Assembly (NCBI RefSeq): GCF_030817075.1
Contig: NZ_JAUSYU010000001.1
Location: 248,001 to 312,000, forward strand
From: Arthrobacter sp. V1I9
GTDB lineage: Bacteria; Actinomycetota; Actinomycetes; Actinomycetales; Micrococcaceae
Length of the DNA: 64,000 nucleotides
Direction of reading: 5' to 3'
Position numbers and translations under genes: made by a program
The notes under the pieces: generated by a model
Database searches by the model: none
Told to the model about the DNA's origin: nothing
The model's input: only the letters and a program-made list of their open reading frames with translations
Shown: piece after piece, positions 44,096 to 53,604 of the stretch
How the letters are laid out: each line of letters starts with the position of its first letter
Position numbering within the stretch: position 1 is the stretch's first letter

Positions 44096-46126
44096 ATGGT
44101 GGCGATCCGGATTAGTCCTGCTAGGGGCAGCAGCCTTCTTTCGAACTACGGTCTTGTTGCCCTGGTGGGTATTGTTGCAGTCGCCGCCGTGATCTGGGGA
44201 CCTAAGAGCTTCCCTGAAGCCCTGCGTCTACCAGTAGGGAATGCCTTCGAAACAGGATTCTCTTCTTTTGCAGAGAGTGCCCCCTGGGCCTACGAGCCAT
44301 TCGCGGCTGTCTTGGAGCAAACGTTCGAGGGCCTTCTGACCATACTGAGTTCTATATCGCCGGTTATCCTCGCTTCAGGAGTAGTGCTCGCGGTTGCCCA
44401 CTTTCGGGGGCTTAAGCTCGCAGGACTTACCGCGCTCCTGTTCGCATGGGTTGTCCTCGGTGGGTTCTGGGACTACACAGTAGAGACGATAGCGTTCATG
44501 CTTGTTGCTGTTTCAGCCGCATTTGTGTTGGGCATTCTCGTCGGTCTTATAGGATCGTTGGGTCCTCGAACCAGCGCGATGGTGCGGTTGCTGCTCGATG
44601 CCATGCAGGCGTTCCCGGCATTCGCTTATCTTGTTCCTGTCGTCTTCCTCTTCGGTATGGGCAATGCCGCAGCGCTGGTAGTGACGGTAATCTGGGCGCT
44701 GCCACCGCTTGCCAGAATGACAAGCGTTGGGCTTCGCAACGTCTCGCCTGAGGTGCTCGAAGCGGCAACGTCACTTGGTACGACCCGGCGTCAACTCTTG
44801 TTCGGCGTGAAGTTACCGATGGCTGAACCCAGTATCCGGGCGGGCAGCAACCAGATGATCATGTACGCAATTGCCATGGCTACCATGGCAGCCATGGTTG
44901 GCGCCGCAGGTCTCGGGGCTCCGATCTGGAGCGGGCTGAACCGTCTCGCATTCGGTGACGCCCTGCAAGCCGGCGTTGCATTGGTGCTGGTCGCGGTTAT
45001 CATTGATCGCGCTACCGCTCCCCGTGAGGTTGAGCGGAGCTTCAAATCACACCGCGATGGATCCTCAAGCTGGCTCCAACGGTTTATCGGGTTCTTCCGC
45101 GCCCCGTACGGTTCGGCTCACGTCTGCCTGGCGCTGTTTCTGCTGACCGTACTTGCTTCCCAGGTTCTTCGCGGTCGGTGGCAGTACTTCTCGGATCCTC
45201 CCTGGGGAGTGCCACTACGACTTCGAGAACCGGTGGAGGTAGCTGTCCTCTGGGCAACTACCACCTGGGGGCCTTTTCTGGACTCAGTCAGCGGGGTGAT
45301 CCAAACTTACGGCCTTAATCTGCTCGGTAGTTTCTTTGCCGCGACTCCGTGGGCACTTGTTGTCGGGATCACTGCGGCAGTTGGCATACTGACCGTTGGT
45401 AGAATCCAAGGCCTGGTTCTAGGGCTTGGCGTCGCATTCATCGGTTGCCTCGGTATGTGGGAAGCAACGGTACTGACCATGACAGTGGTCACCGTGGCAT
45501 TGGTCCTCGTGATACTGATCGGGTTCCCCCTTGGTGTGCTGATGGCTATGAACGACACGGCAGCGGCAATCATCCGGCCTGTGCTGGATATTATGCAGAC
45601 TTTGCCGATTTATCTGCTGGTTATCCCCGCTGTCATGCTCCTTGGAGTAGGCGAAGTAGCTGCAGTGCTTGCCACCTTCATCGCTGCAGTTCCCCCAATG
45701 ATCAGGTTTACCAACGCGGGCCTTCGGGGAGCCGACCACGAGGTGATCGAGGCAGCGCAGATTTTCGGGGCTAGGCCGGGCCAAATCCTCCGCCAGATCC
45801 GTATTCCAATGGGACTGCAGACGATGATGGTCGGTCTCAACCAGGCCTTGCTCTTGGCTCTTGCGATGGCAGTCGTCAGTGCCATGATCGGGGCACCTGG
45901 TCTCGGCGCCAACATCCTGACGTCAGTTAACCGCGCCTTGTTGGGTACCGGGATGGAGGCGGGTCTTGCAATGTTCCTGCTGGGCGTGGTTCTGGACCGT
46001 CTCTTCAACGGATGCGCACAATTCATCGCATCCGCTCAGCATGCATCAATGACCAAAGTAGCTAGGAAGCCAAATGACGAAACAAGTTCTGTCCCCGCAA
46101 GCAGGGCGACTGCACCTTCGCACTGA
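44096..46126 (+). CDS. Fused double permease of a betaine-type ABC importer (ProW/OpuAB-like)
   Basis: The ATG follows an excellent site (GAAAGGAGGCC), giving 676 residues. Two ABC permease domains lie in tandem. Each carries the permease signature region: EVLEAATSLGTTRRQLLFGV (first) and EVIEAAQIFGARPGQILRQI (second). QAFPAFAYLVPVVFLFGMGN and QTLPIYLLVIPAVMLLGVGE are matching channel helices. One chain therefore supplies both halves of the pore. It lies between the binding-protein and ATPase genes and overlaps the ATPase gene by 53 bases. Confidence 0.9.
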   Translation: MVAIRISPARGSSLLSNYGLVALVGIVAVAAVIWGPKSFPEALRLPVGNAFETGFSSFAESAPWAYEPFAAVLEQTFEGLLTILSSISPVILASGVVLAVAHFRGLKLAGLTALLFAWVVLGGFWDYTVETIAFMLVAVSAAFVLGILVGLIGSLGPRTSAMVRLLLDAMQAFPAFAYLVPVVFLFGMGNAAALVVTVIWALPPLARMTSVGLRNVSPEVLEAATSLGTTRRQLLFGVKLPMAEPSIRAGSNQMIMYAIAMATMAAMVGAAGLGAPIWSGLNRLAFGDALQAGVALVLVAVIIDRATAPREVERSFKSHRDGSSSWLQRFIGFFRAPYGSAHVCLALFLLTVLASQVLRGRWQYFSDPPWGVPLRLREPVEVAVLWATTTWGPFLDSVSGVIQTYGLNLLGSFFAATPWALVVGITAAVGILTVGRIQGLVLGLGVAFIGCLGMWEATVLTMTVVTVALVLVILIGFPLGVLMAMNDTAAAIIRPVLDIMQTLPIYLLVIPAVMLLGVGEVAAVLATFIAAVPPMIRFTNAGLRGADHEVIEAAQIFGARPGQILRQIRIPMGLQTMMVGLNQALLLALAMAVVSAMIGAPGLGANILTSVNRALLGTGMEAGLAMFLLGVVLDRLFNGCAQFIASAQHASMTKVARKPNDETSSVPASRATAPSH

Positions 46127-47324
46127 GCAGACACGCATCCCTGAAAGCGATCCTTCCACCGCCGGCTCCACCATTGAAGTGGATGATCTTTGGAAGATCT
46201 ATGGTCCGAATCCCAAACGTGCGCTGCAGGAATACCGCGACGGCGCGACCTACGTTCCGGGTCACATGACAGCGGTACGCGGCGTTTCATTCCAGGTCCG
46301 TCCTTGCGAGACGTTCGTTGTGATGGGGCTTTCGGGCAGCGGAAAATCGACGCTTATCCGCTGTCTCACCAGACTCATCGAGCCGACGGCAGGCCGGGTG
46401 GACATCGACGGCAGCCACGTGCTGACGTTATCGAATTCGCAGCTGTCGGAGCAGCGGAGGCGCGATTGGGCCATGGTATTCCAGCACTTCGGGTTGCTCC
46501 CTCATCGCCGAGTGCTCCAGAATGTCGCGTATGGGCTGGAAATTTCTGGAGTTCCACGCCGAGAGCGGGAAGAACGGGCGCACCGAATGGTCGAGCTGGT
46601 CGGACTTTCCGGGACAGAAAGCAAGTACCCCAGTGAGCTCAGCGGCGGTATGCGTCAGCGTGTGGGGCTTGCCCGCGCTCTTGTTCAAAACCCTCGGCTT
46701 CTGCTGCTGGACGAGCCATTCAGCGCACTTGATCCGCTAATCCGAGCCGACCTGCAGGACGAACTAGTGCGGCTTGCTCGTGGCGGCAGCCAGACGTCGG
46801 TATTCATTACGCATGATCTGACCGAGGCTCTAAAGGTAGGTGATCGCATCGCGATTATGCGTGACGGTGTTCTAGTCCAGGTAGGGACACCGGAGGAAAT
46901 CGTATTGAATCCTGCTGATGACTATGTCCGCCGCTTTGCTGTGGAGGCTCCGCGCGCCAAGGTCGTTCGTGCTGCGACCATCGCGCAAGCTCTCCCTGAG
47001 CTGTCCGCCGAATTGGCCGTTGAGGCTGCCCTGACCGCCCTTGCCCAGAATGGAGGCGGCTCAGCACTGGTCCGTCCCGATGCGCGTGCACCTTTCGTCA
47101 TCACGGCGCAGGACCTCCTCAAATCGGACGGCTCAAGCCGAACTTTGGGTTCCTTGCAGCTCCGAACTTCCACCGTGACCGGCGACGAGCTTCTGGCAGG
47201 TGTTATGCAAAAACTCATCGACACTGGGCGCCCTGTGCTCGTCGAATCGCCTTCAGGTGGCTTACTCGGAGCCATCGATGATTCCCTGGCTGTGCGAGCA
47301 CTTTCGGTGCAAAGCTCCTCGTAG
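46074..47324 (+). CDS. ABC importer ATPase, glycine betaine/proline type (ProV/OpuAA)
   Basis: The 416-residue ATPase has the Walker A GLSGSGKST at 85-93, the ABC signature LSGGMRQRVGLARAL, Walker B RLLLLDEPFSALDP and the switch His in FITHDLTEAL. The N-terminal KIYGPNPKRALQEYRDG and the long C-terminal extension, with a CBS-like arrangement, are typical of ProV-type proteins, where this part senses ionic strength. It starts inside the permease gene (site TAGGAAGCC). It powers uptake of the ligand bound by the lipoprotein. Confidence 0.92.
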   Translation: MTKQVLSPQAGRLHLRTEQTRIPESDPSTAGSTIEVDDLWKIYGPNPKRALQEYRDGATYVPGHMTAVRGVSFQVRPCETFVVMGLSGSGKSTLIRCLTRLIEPTAGRVDIDGSHVLTLSNSQLSEQRRRDWAMVFQHFGLLPHRRVLQNVAYGLEISGVPRREREERAHRMVELVGLSGTESKYPSELSGGMRQRVGLARALVQNPRLLLLDEPFSALDPLIRADLQDELVRLARGGSQTSVFITHDLTEALKVGDRIAIMRDGVLVQVGTPEEIVLNPADDYVRRFAVEAPRAKVVRAATIAQALPELSAELAVEAALTALAQNGGGSALVRPDARAPFVITAQDLLKSDGSSRTLGSLQLRTSTVTGDELLAGVMQKLIDTGRPVLVESPSGGLLGAIDDSLAVRALSVQSSS

Positions 47325-47936
47325 CCTACGTTGGCAGTCAATTTCCAGAGCACATGCACAATTCAGAGTATTGCCCCTACCTCTGATTCGGTTCGCTCAC
47401 GCCACAGATGAACCGGCCCTTCACGCCCGTGCTTACAACACGGGTGTGAAGGGCGGGCTCGTGGTGCTGGCCATGGCCGACGAACCGCCGTTGAGACGCC
47501 TGGCGCATTGGCGGAAGGCAGACGTCCGAGAAATCCAGGGAGCATAAATTGGCGCGGTTCCGTGGACCGCAGGGAAGGGGCTGTGGCGTCACGATCAACA
47601 TCTCTTAGGGCCCATGCCCTGCAATACGACACGGCAGTGCTCAGAAGGCCCCAATACACGCGTAGCCGCATTGGCTGCCGAATTCCGACAAAGCGTTGAG
47701 TTGAACATTTGTCAGATACTGCTTAACAAGCTGACGCCTCACCTGGACCGCCAAGGCGGCTCATCGACGAAGTATGGCTCACCCGAGCGAGCCCTCCTCG
47801 GCGGTGCCCATCACTTTCATGGCTCCGGCAAACAGACGGCGAATCACCCAAAATTTCACAACTGTGATGCCAATCAATTTTTGCTGTCGTAAAAGGGCGC
47901 AAGAACGCCTTCCACATCGAGTGCCTAGGAGGCAAC
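47325..47936. other. Intergenic stretch between ATPase and second binding-protein gene
   Basis: Contains the hairpin at 47416-47454. No other gene is supported over 600 bases. The last 100 bases are partly similar to the region upstream of the first binding-protein gene, showing that the duplication included leader sequence. Confidence 0.5.
47416..47454 (+). terminator. 16-bp-stem hairpin after the ATPase gene
   Basis: GCCCTTCACGCCCGTG pairs with CACGGGTGTGAAGGGC over loop CTTACAA, with one G:U pair. It lies about 90 bases past the ATPase stop. It probably ends the importer operon before the duplicated gene. Confidence 0.65.
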
Positions 47937-48963
47937 ATGACCAAGATTTCTTTTCTGGCAAATAAGCGATGGCCGATGGCGGTCGCCGCCGGGCTGTGCA
48001 CTATTGGGCTCATCAGCGGATGTACCCCACCGGAAGCATCCGGCCCTGGCTCGGAAGCAGTGGATTCGGCAGTAGCATCTGCGCTGAAGGAGGAAGGCGA
48101 GGTTCAGTTCACGACATTGGGAAATATCGAACAGGATATCCAGGCAAACCTGATGGTCGCGGTGGTCAACGAACTGGGGGGTAAGGCTGAAGTACTCCAG
48201 GGTGCCGTGACCGAAACGATGGCAGCAGCCTCCAAAGGTCAGCCGATTGTCGGAATGGCGTACTGGAGGTGGCAGACACCCGAACTGTGGGACAAGTACG
48301 TCATTCGGGAAGGGGGCGTCGTAGAAGTCGGCACCACGGATTATCCCGGAGAGGAAGGATGGTACGTCCCGACCTACGTCCTCAAGGGAGACGAAAAGCG
48401 AGGCATCGCCCCCGCATGTCCTGGGTTGCCGAACTGGGAAGCACTGAATGAATGTGTGTCCACGTTTGCGACGGCGAAGACGGGCAACACAGGACAGTAC
48501 ATGTCGGGTGCGGAGTCCTGGGCGTTTGCATACGGTGATCCACAGCGCATCGAGAACCTTGACCTCAATTACGAGATGGTGTTTGCCGGTTCAGAAGCTG
48601 CTTTGTACGCAGACCTGACACGCGCGTATGAACAGGGCAAACCGTGGCTCGGTTTGATGTGGCGCCCGAACTACATGACGCAGAAGTACGACCTCACCCG
48701 CGTTGAGTTCCCCGAACACACCAAAGAATGCTGGGGCACGACGTACGCGTGCCAGTGGCCTGAAACTGTCATCTATCAGTGGGGCTTCTTCCGTGATCGA
48801 GAAGGACCACCCAGCGCTCTGGAGGATTCTTCAGAACTACGATCTGAACAACGATCAGCTGCAGGAACTGCAGGCGAAGGTGATAGATGGCGGGCTTTCT
48901 CCCCAAGATGCCGTCAAGGACTGGATGCAGGACAACCGCGACGTGTGGACCAGCTGGGCGTGA
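47937..48963 (+). pseudogene. Duplicated binding-lipoprotein gene, one-base frameshift near the 3' end
   Basis: Up to about residue 283 it parallels the lipoprotein at 42938, starting MTKISFLANKRWPMAVAAGL with lipobox LISGC. At 48781-48784 it has GGGG where the first copy has GGG, so the frame shifts after VIYQW. The last 60 codons (VIEKDHPALWRILQNYDLN ... DNRDVWTSWA) remain intact in the other frame up to the stop at 48961-48963. A single-base slip in a G run, or a sequencing error there, would explain it. The two copies are identical over a 160-base stretch just before this point. If the extra G is real the protein is truncated or altered. Confidence 0.85.
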
Positions 48964-49305
48964 AACCCAAGGGAGAACTGATAGCTCCCTTGATCCAGCC
49001 TGTCATGCCTTATGGCTTACAGCGGAGTTCCACTCGTCTTTGAACTAACCTCTCAGATGTCAGCCGTTCCTTGCCGCCTGTGGGCACAACACGGGGCGGG
49101 AAGGAACGGCTCTTTGGCGGGCGGGTTAGCAGTCCTCTATGCGAGGTGCTTGTGCTGAGCTCGTCCCACAGCCGGCCCTGTTACAGCTGTACCAAGCGTC
49201 CCAGCGAGGTACGGTTACAGGCGCCGGGTTTGGGTACTCGATTCGGCCCAACTTGTGCCGCCTGCTGCTCCCCATTGGTACCGGACCTTCCTTCTCCTAA
49301 CTCAA
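48964..49305. other. Intergenic stretch with terminator
   Basis: Holds the hairpin at 49062-49111 and no supported gene. The duplicated lipoprotein gene and the leftward GH3 gene converge here. Confidence 0.5.
49062..49111 (+). terminator. Long hairpin after the duplicated lipoprotein gene
   Basis: AGCCGTTCCTT pairs with AAGGAACGGCT, and an inner CCGCC/GGCGG extends the stem around a one-base bulge. CTTT follows. It is placed to terminate the rightward gene. Confidence 0.65.
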
Positions 49306-51069
49306 TTAGAGCTTGACGTGTGTAAGCGAATCAGCCGTGCGCCTACTGCGCTTGAGGCCGAATCCCGCTCGGAATCGGGGAGACGCCGTGTCGAATGGGA
49401 CGTCCTCACGCGAAGCCTCGACAGCTTCCATGGACGAGGGGATGTCAAAAGGCAGTTGTCCGCTAATCGGCGTACGCTCACAGAATGCATCGAGCACGAC
49501 TCGATCACTCGCCCCAAATTCGGCTATAACGGTTGCCCCGAGGTCAACTAACGGGCCCACGATCGCGGGACGCTCGAGGAACACCGAGATATAAAGCGGG
49601 GCTTGTGCCGCATATGCGGCCAAGCGGTCGAGGGTTTCTGGAGGAAACGCGAGAGTGCCCCCGTGGAAGTACTCGCCGATGACAGACCCCCGCCCCTTTT
49701 CGAATGGTGCTTCCAGGCGAACCAGGATGGCGTCGGCAGCTGCCGGGTCAGTCACGGTTTCGAACCCGTCAACGTCCTCCATGCCTTCGACGAACAGTCG
49801 GGCGTTGTCGAGGATTGGTGCCGCGCCGTCAGAGAGAAGGACGAGGGACGCCTGCTGCGCTGCCATGCCCTTTTCGGAGTAGCTCGGCGAACCGCATAGC
49901 TTCCGTGCTTGGTCGACCTCCACCCGCCGGTTCTCGAACAAGCTGAGACGGAACTTCTCGCGCAGCAGGCGGCGTGCGGACTTGTCGATGCGTGACTCGG
50001 GGACTGCGCCGCTGTTGACGAGGTCCTCGATAAGTGCGGGGTTGCGGTCGCCGCCGAACTGGTCGACGCCGACGTCGATGGCAATGCGGGCCCGTTCTAC
50101 CGGGGTGAGGTGCTCAAGGCCCCACCCGTTCGGACCGAACGTCAAATCACCGAATTGCTCGCTTTCCAGCAGGTTCCAGTCCGTCACCACAATGCCATTG
50201 AAAGCCAGATGACGCCGGAGGATATCGCGGACGACGGGAGCGTTGAATGCGAAACCAACTTCCTCCCAGTCAGTGCCGACAGGCTTGCCGTAGTAGGTCA
50301 TCACCTGTGTAGCTCCGGCCGCGAACGCCCGCTCGAACGGGCGGATATGGAGCGCCTGCATCCCGCCCGGGTAGACCTGTTCGGGGTATCGCGGGTCGTG
50401 CGCATCATCGCCGTTCATCTGCGGTCCGCCGCCCGGGAAGTGTTTGACGACGGCCGCTACGGCCTCGGGGCCGAGATCGGTACTGCCGCGAAGCCCCTCG
50501 ATGAACGCCACCGTGAGCTCCGCAACCCTTTGTGGGTCCTCGCCGAAGGTTCCAAAACCGCGGGACCAACGCGGCTCACTAAAAATATCAGCCATGGGGC
50601 CGAGATAGACGCGAATGCCCATCGCCAGGAACTCCTGGCGGATGACGTCACCGTACTCCCTGGCGGCGTCCACTCCGCTGATCGCGGCAATGCCGGTCGT
50701 CTCCGGCCAGCGGGACAGGCTGTCAAGGGCCTGTCCCGTGAACGGATTGCTTCGGAACCCATGCCGTGGGTCTGAAGAAAGCGTGACGGGGATGCCCAGT
50801 CGCGTGCTTTCCGCAAGTTCCTGCAGAGTATTGTGCCATTGCGCGACAGCGGCGCTGTCCTCACCACCGAGGACATTGAAGTGTGTGATGCCACGCTCGA
50901 CGACGTTGCGTTCAGCAGCGGACATCGCCTGCGTATGAGTGAGGGCGCCCCCGCCTGGCTCTGTGGACGGGTGGAACATGAGGGCAGCCTTTTCGGCGAC
51001 AGTCATGCGGCGCAGGAGGTCATCAACACGGCGCTCAATGGGCAGTGAGGAGTCAAGATAGTCGTTCAC
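49306..51069 (-). CDS. GH3 family glycosidase (beta-glucosidase/hexosaminidase-like)
   Basis: The 587-residue protein has VVKHFPGGGPQMNGDDAHD near 207-225 and the nucleophile Asp (about residue 297) in GIVVTDWN, both GH3 hallmarks. TLSSDPRHGFRSN and PRWSRGFGTFGEDPQRVAEL are substrate-site segments. No signal peptide is seen, so it is probably cytoplasmic and works on sugars imported by the MFS transporter whose gene is 78 bases upstream. The GTG start follows GAAGGAACCTA. The fibronectin-type C-terminal domain of many GH3 enzymes is absent or short here. Confidence 0.9.
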   Translation of the reverse strand: MNDYLDSSLPIERRVDDLLRRMTVAEKAALMFHPSTEPGGGALTHTQAMSAAERNVVERGITHFNVLGGEDSAAVAQWHNTLQELAESTRLGIPVTLSSDPRHGFRSNPFTGQALDSLSRWPETTGIAAISGVDAAREYGDVIRQEFLAMGIRVYLGPMADIFSEPRWSRGFGTFGEDPQRVAELTVAFIEGLRGSTDLGPEAVAAVVKHFPGGGPQMNGDDAHDPRYPEQVYPGGMQALHIRPFERAFAAGATQVMTYYGKPVGTDWEEVGFAFNAPVVRDILRRHLAFNGIVVTDWNLLESEQFGDLTFGPNGWGLEHLTPVERARIAIDVGVDQFGGDRNPALIEDLVNSGAVPESRIDKSARRLLREKFRLSLFENRRVEVDQARKLCGSPSYSEKGMAAQQASLVLLSDGAAPILDNARLFVEGMEDVDGFETVTDPAAADAILVRLEAPFEKGRGSVIGEYFHGGTLAFPPETLDRLAAYAAQAPLYISVFLERPAIVGPLVDLGATVIAEFGASDRVVLDAFCERTPISGQLPFDIPSSMEAVEASREDVPFDTASPRFRAGFGLKRSRRTADSLTHVKL

Positions 51070-51147
51070 TAGGTTCCTTCGATGGAGGTGGGTAATTCGG
51101 TTGTCGCCGTAGAACTGAACGCCCGGAGAGGGCGGAAGCGCGGGGCG

Positions 51148-52410
51148 TCAGCGCGTGGAACGGATTCCGAGGAGCGGGATTGCTCCGAGAAGAGTGAGCG
51201 CGGCGCCGAAGAGGACAAGCGCTACGTAGTTCGCGGTCCCGCCTCCGATGCTGAGCAGCGCCGGAGCGACAAACGGCACTACCGAGAACGGCAGGGTGAG
51301 CGCGATGTTGACCACGCCAAGGTTGCGTGCCGACGCGAGTTTGTCCCGCATTGTGGCGATGCCGAATGCAATGTATGTGCCCATCATGATGCCCGCCGAG
51401 ACGCCGGTAACAAGGGTTACGCCGACCAAAAATTGACCGATCGTCGTGGACGTTGCGATGACGACCATTCCCGCGACACCCGATATGGCACTCATCATGA
51501 GGAGTGGCTTCCGGCGACCGAGTCGGTCGCCGACCCAGCCGGCAATTGGACCGATCACAAAGGCAACCACACCGGGGATGACATAAGCCATCGTGATGGC
51601 ATTGGCCAGCTCGGGTTCCGGCGTGCCGATCTGGTCCTGTAGGAGATACACGGTGTAGGTCGAGACCACGCCGAACCCGCACGATAGGAGGAACAAGGCC
51701 AGGAGGAGCCAGGAAAAATCGGGTTCCTGCCGGGGGCTTATGAAGAACGATCCGAAGAATTCTTTAGCACCGAAGGGAGGGAGTGGCTCCGCGGCCGGGG
51801 CGTCGTCCTTGAATACGGTAAGCAAAGCGCCGGCGAAGACGAGGGCCATGGCAACGGGAAGGCCGATCTGCGCCAGGATGCTGGTCGGGAACGCCTGAAT
51901 GAAGATCACGCCGATGACCATGGACGCGGATGCGGCAGCACCGGAAAGTGAACCGACTAGGCCTTGCTGGGAGTCCGGGACACGGTCGGCCACGATGGCG
52001 AGCGTGGCCGCGATCGCCGCGTTGACGAACGCTTGCATGAGCACCCAGCCGATCAGGAGCATCGGGAAAGTGTTGGAGAAGGCGATTACGGCGGCGCCGA
52101 GGCTGGTTCCAATAAGCCCGACGACGATCCATGGGCGGCGACGCCCGAACCGGCTGCGTGTCCGGTCGCTCAGCCGCCCGAAGAATGGGTTCGCTAGCAC
52201 GGCGGTGAGGGTGCCCACGCCCGCAGCAATCGAATAGCTCGTTGTCTTCCCCTCGGGGTCAATTTCAGAGATCCGCAGAGCCAGAGTTACGGATGCTGGC
52301 AGGTTGATGGCCATCCAAATGCCGAACATGGCAAGCGCGTATACCGCGATGAAAAGGGGCCCGACCTTTGCCCGGGGGCTGCTGAGCGTGGCCGCTGTGG
52401 TTATCGACAT
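51148..52410 (-). CDS. MFS transporter, probable glycoside/sugar importer
   Basis: A 420-residue, about 12-span protein with LSDRTRSRFGRRRPWIVVGL at the loop after span 2 and AGWVGDRLGRRKPLLMMSAI after span 8, the arrangement of GPH-like sugar cation symporters. It starts after GAGGAATCCC and lies in one unit with the GH3 gene. It faces a LacI-type regulator gene with tandem operators between them. Uptake of a beta-glycoside or oligosaccharide later split by the GH3 enzyme is likely. Confidence 0.87.
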   Translation of the reverse strand: MSITTAATLSSPRAKVGPLFIAVYALAMFGIWMAINLPASVTLALRISEIDPEGKTTSYSIAAGVGTLTAVLANPFFGRLSDRTRSRFGRRRPWIVVGLIGTSLGAAVIAFSNTFPMLLIGWVLMQAFVNAAIAATLAIVADRVPDSQQGLVGSLSGAAASASMVIGVIFIQAFPTSILAQIGLPVAMALVFAGALLTVFKDDAPAAEPLPPFGAKEFFGSFFISPRQEPDFSWLLLALFLLSCGFGVVSTYTVYLLQDQIGTPEPELANAITMAYVIPGVVAFVIGPIAGWVGDRLGRRKPLLMMSAISGVAGMVVIATSTTIGQFLVGVTLVTGVSAGIMMGTYIAFGIATMRDKLASARNLGVVNIALTLPFSVVPFVAPALLSIGGGTANYVALVLFGAALTLLGAIPLLGIRSTR

Positions 52411-52453
52411 GGGATTCCTCGTCGTTGAGTACTGAAAGTTGATGGAGGCGACC

Positions 52454-52477
52454 GGTAACGTTTCCGGTGACGTTTCC
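52454..52477. promoter_or_regulatory. Two adjacent 12-bp LacI-type operators
   Basis: GGTAACGTTTCC and GGTGACGTTTCC are adjacent direct repeats, and each resembles the LacI-family consensus palindrome around ACGTT. They lie between the divergent MFS/GH3 genes and the LacI regulator gene, where autoregulation and repression of the glycoside genes would both be served. Confidence 0.75.
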
Positions 52478-52536
52478 GATAAAGTTAGACCACCCCGTTT
52501 GGTTTGGTCAAGACCTCAATCCCTGGAGAAACGACG

Positions 52537-53604
52537 ATGGCGCAAAAAGTGACCTTGGCTGATGTGTCCCGGGAGGCCGGTGTAGGCATCGCAACGGTGT
52601 CCCGGGCAATGGGTGACCACAAAGACGTGAGCCCCGCCACGCGGGACCGCATCCGGACAGTCGCCCGCCAGCTTGGCTATCGCCCCTCTGCGGCAGCGCG
52701 CGCGCTTCGACGGGGTGGGTTCCATGTGATCAGCGTGATTGTTCCCGACAACGCCTGGGGCTGGTGGGAACCTGTTGTCCGCAGCGCTTTCGAAACGGCG
52801 TCGGCAGCTGGCTACCAGGTGCTGGTCCACCCTGTAGCGGGAGTCGACGGCGGGCTTGCTGCAGTCATCGAAGGGCTCTCCAACGTTCCAACCGAGGGGG
52901 TCATCGTTATTAGCGCTCCGGACCAGAAAGCTGTTCGAGAAGCCTGTGATCGCATTGGTATTCCCGGCATCGCAATCGACGACTCCAGCCATGACATTCA
53001 TTTCCCGTCGATATCGGCTGCCAACTACTCGGGCGCCGCAGACATTACCCGGCACCTCCTTTCGCTGGGAAGATCCCGCATCGCATTCCTTCGTACGCCA
53101 GCGGGAAAAACCCGCTCGACACCTGATGGGGAACTCTTTATCCGGGAGCGCGAGCAGGCCTACCGTGATGTTCAGGCCGAGGCGGGCATCCCGATTGATA
53201 AAAAACTCATCGTTGAAACCGTCTACGACGAGACCGCCAGCGGTTGTCCCGAACTCGGCCACCTGCTCGACACCAACCAGAGCATTGATGCACTTTTCTG
53301 CGCCTTTGACGGGCTTGCCGCGCCAGCCATGCGCGAACTGGCGGCCCGAGGACTCCGTGTTCCCGAAGACGTCGCAGTCGCCGGCTTCGACGACGAGCGA
53401 GCCGCCTTGCTCGTCAGTCCCCAACTGAGCACCGTGAGGCAACCCTATGCCGAAATGGGCAGGGCATCTGTCGAACTACTCCTGCAATCACTCGCTGGTG
53501 AAAGACCAGAACTCAAGCGCTACGAGTTCGCTACGCGGCTCATCGAACGTGCATCCACTCGATCGCAGCCCCTCTCCGACAGCAAACGTTTCCCCAGGAG
53601 ATAG
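52537..53604 (+). CDS. LacI-family transcriptional regulator
   Basis: The ATG after CTGGAGAAACGACG gives a 355-residue protein. The helix-turn-helix occupies residues 5-25 (VTLADVSREAGVGIATVSRA). The hinge PSAAARALRRGG follows. The ligand-binding domain has NVPTEGVIVISAP, EVCDRIGIPGIAIDDSSH-like and ALFCAFDGLAAPAMRELAAR, as in PurR/LacI sugar sensors. It probably represses the divergent MFS-GH3 unit through the tandem sites at 52454-52477. Gene order and operators make this assignment solid. Confidence 0.93.
   Translation: MAQKVTLADVSREAGVGIATVSRAMGDHKDVSPATRDRIRTVARQLGYRPSAAARALRRGGFHVISVIVPDNAWGWWEPVVRSAFETASAAGYQVLVHPVAGVDGGLAAVIEGLSNVPTEGVIVISAPDQKAVREACDRIGIPGIAIDDSSHDIHFPSISAANYSGAADITRHLLSLGRSRIAFLRTPAGKTRSTPDGELFIREREQAYRDVQAEAGIPIDKKLIVETVYDETASGCPELGHLLDTNQSIDALFCAFDGLAAPAMRELAARGLRVPEDVAVAGFDDERAALLVSPQLSTVRQPYAEMGRASVELLLQSLAGERPELKRYEFATRLIERASTRSQPLSDSKRFPRR

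Noticed and set aside
50110..50775. A 221-codon rightward frame inside the GH3 gene
   Set aside because: Antisense shadow of the GH3 coding sequence.
52516..53442. A 308-codon leftward frame opposite the LacI regulator
   Set aside because: Antisense of a clear LacI-family protein.
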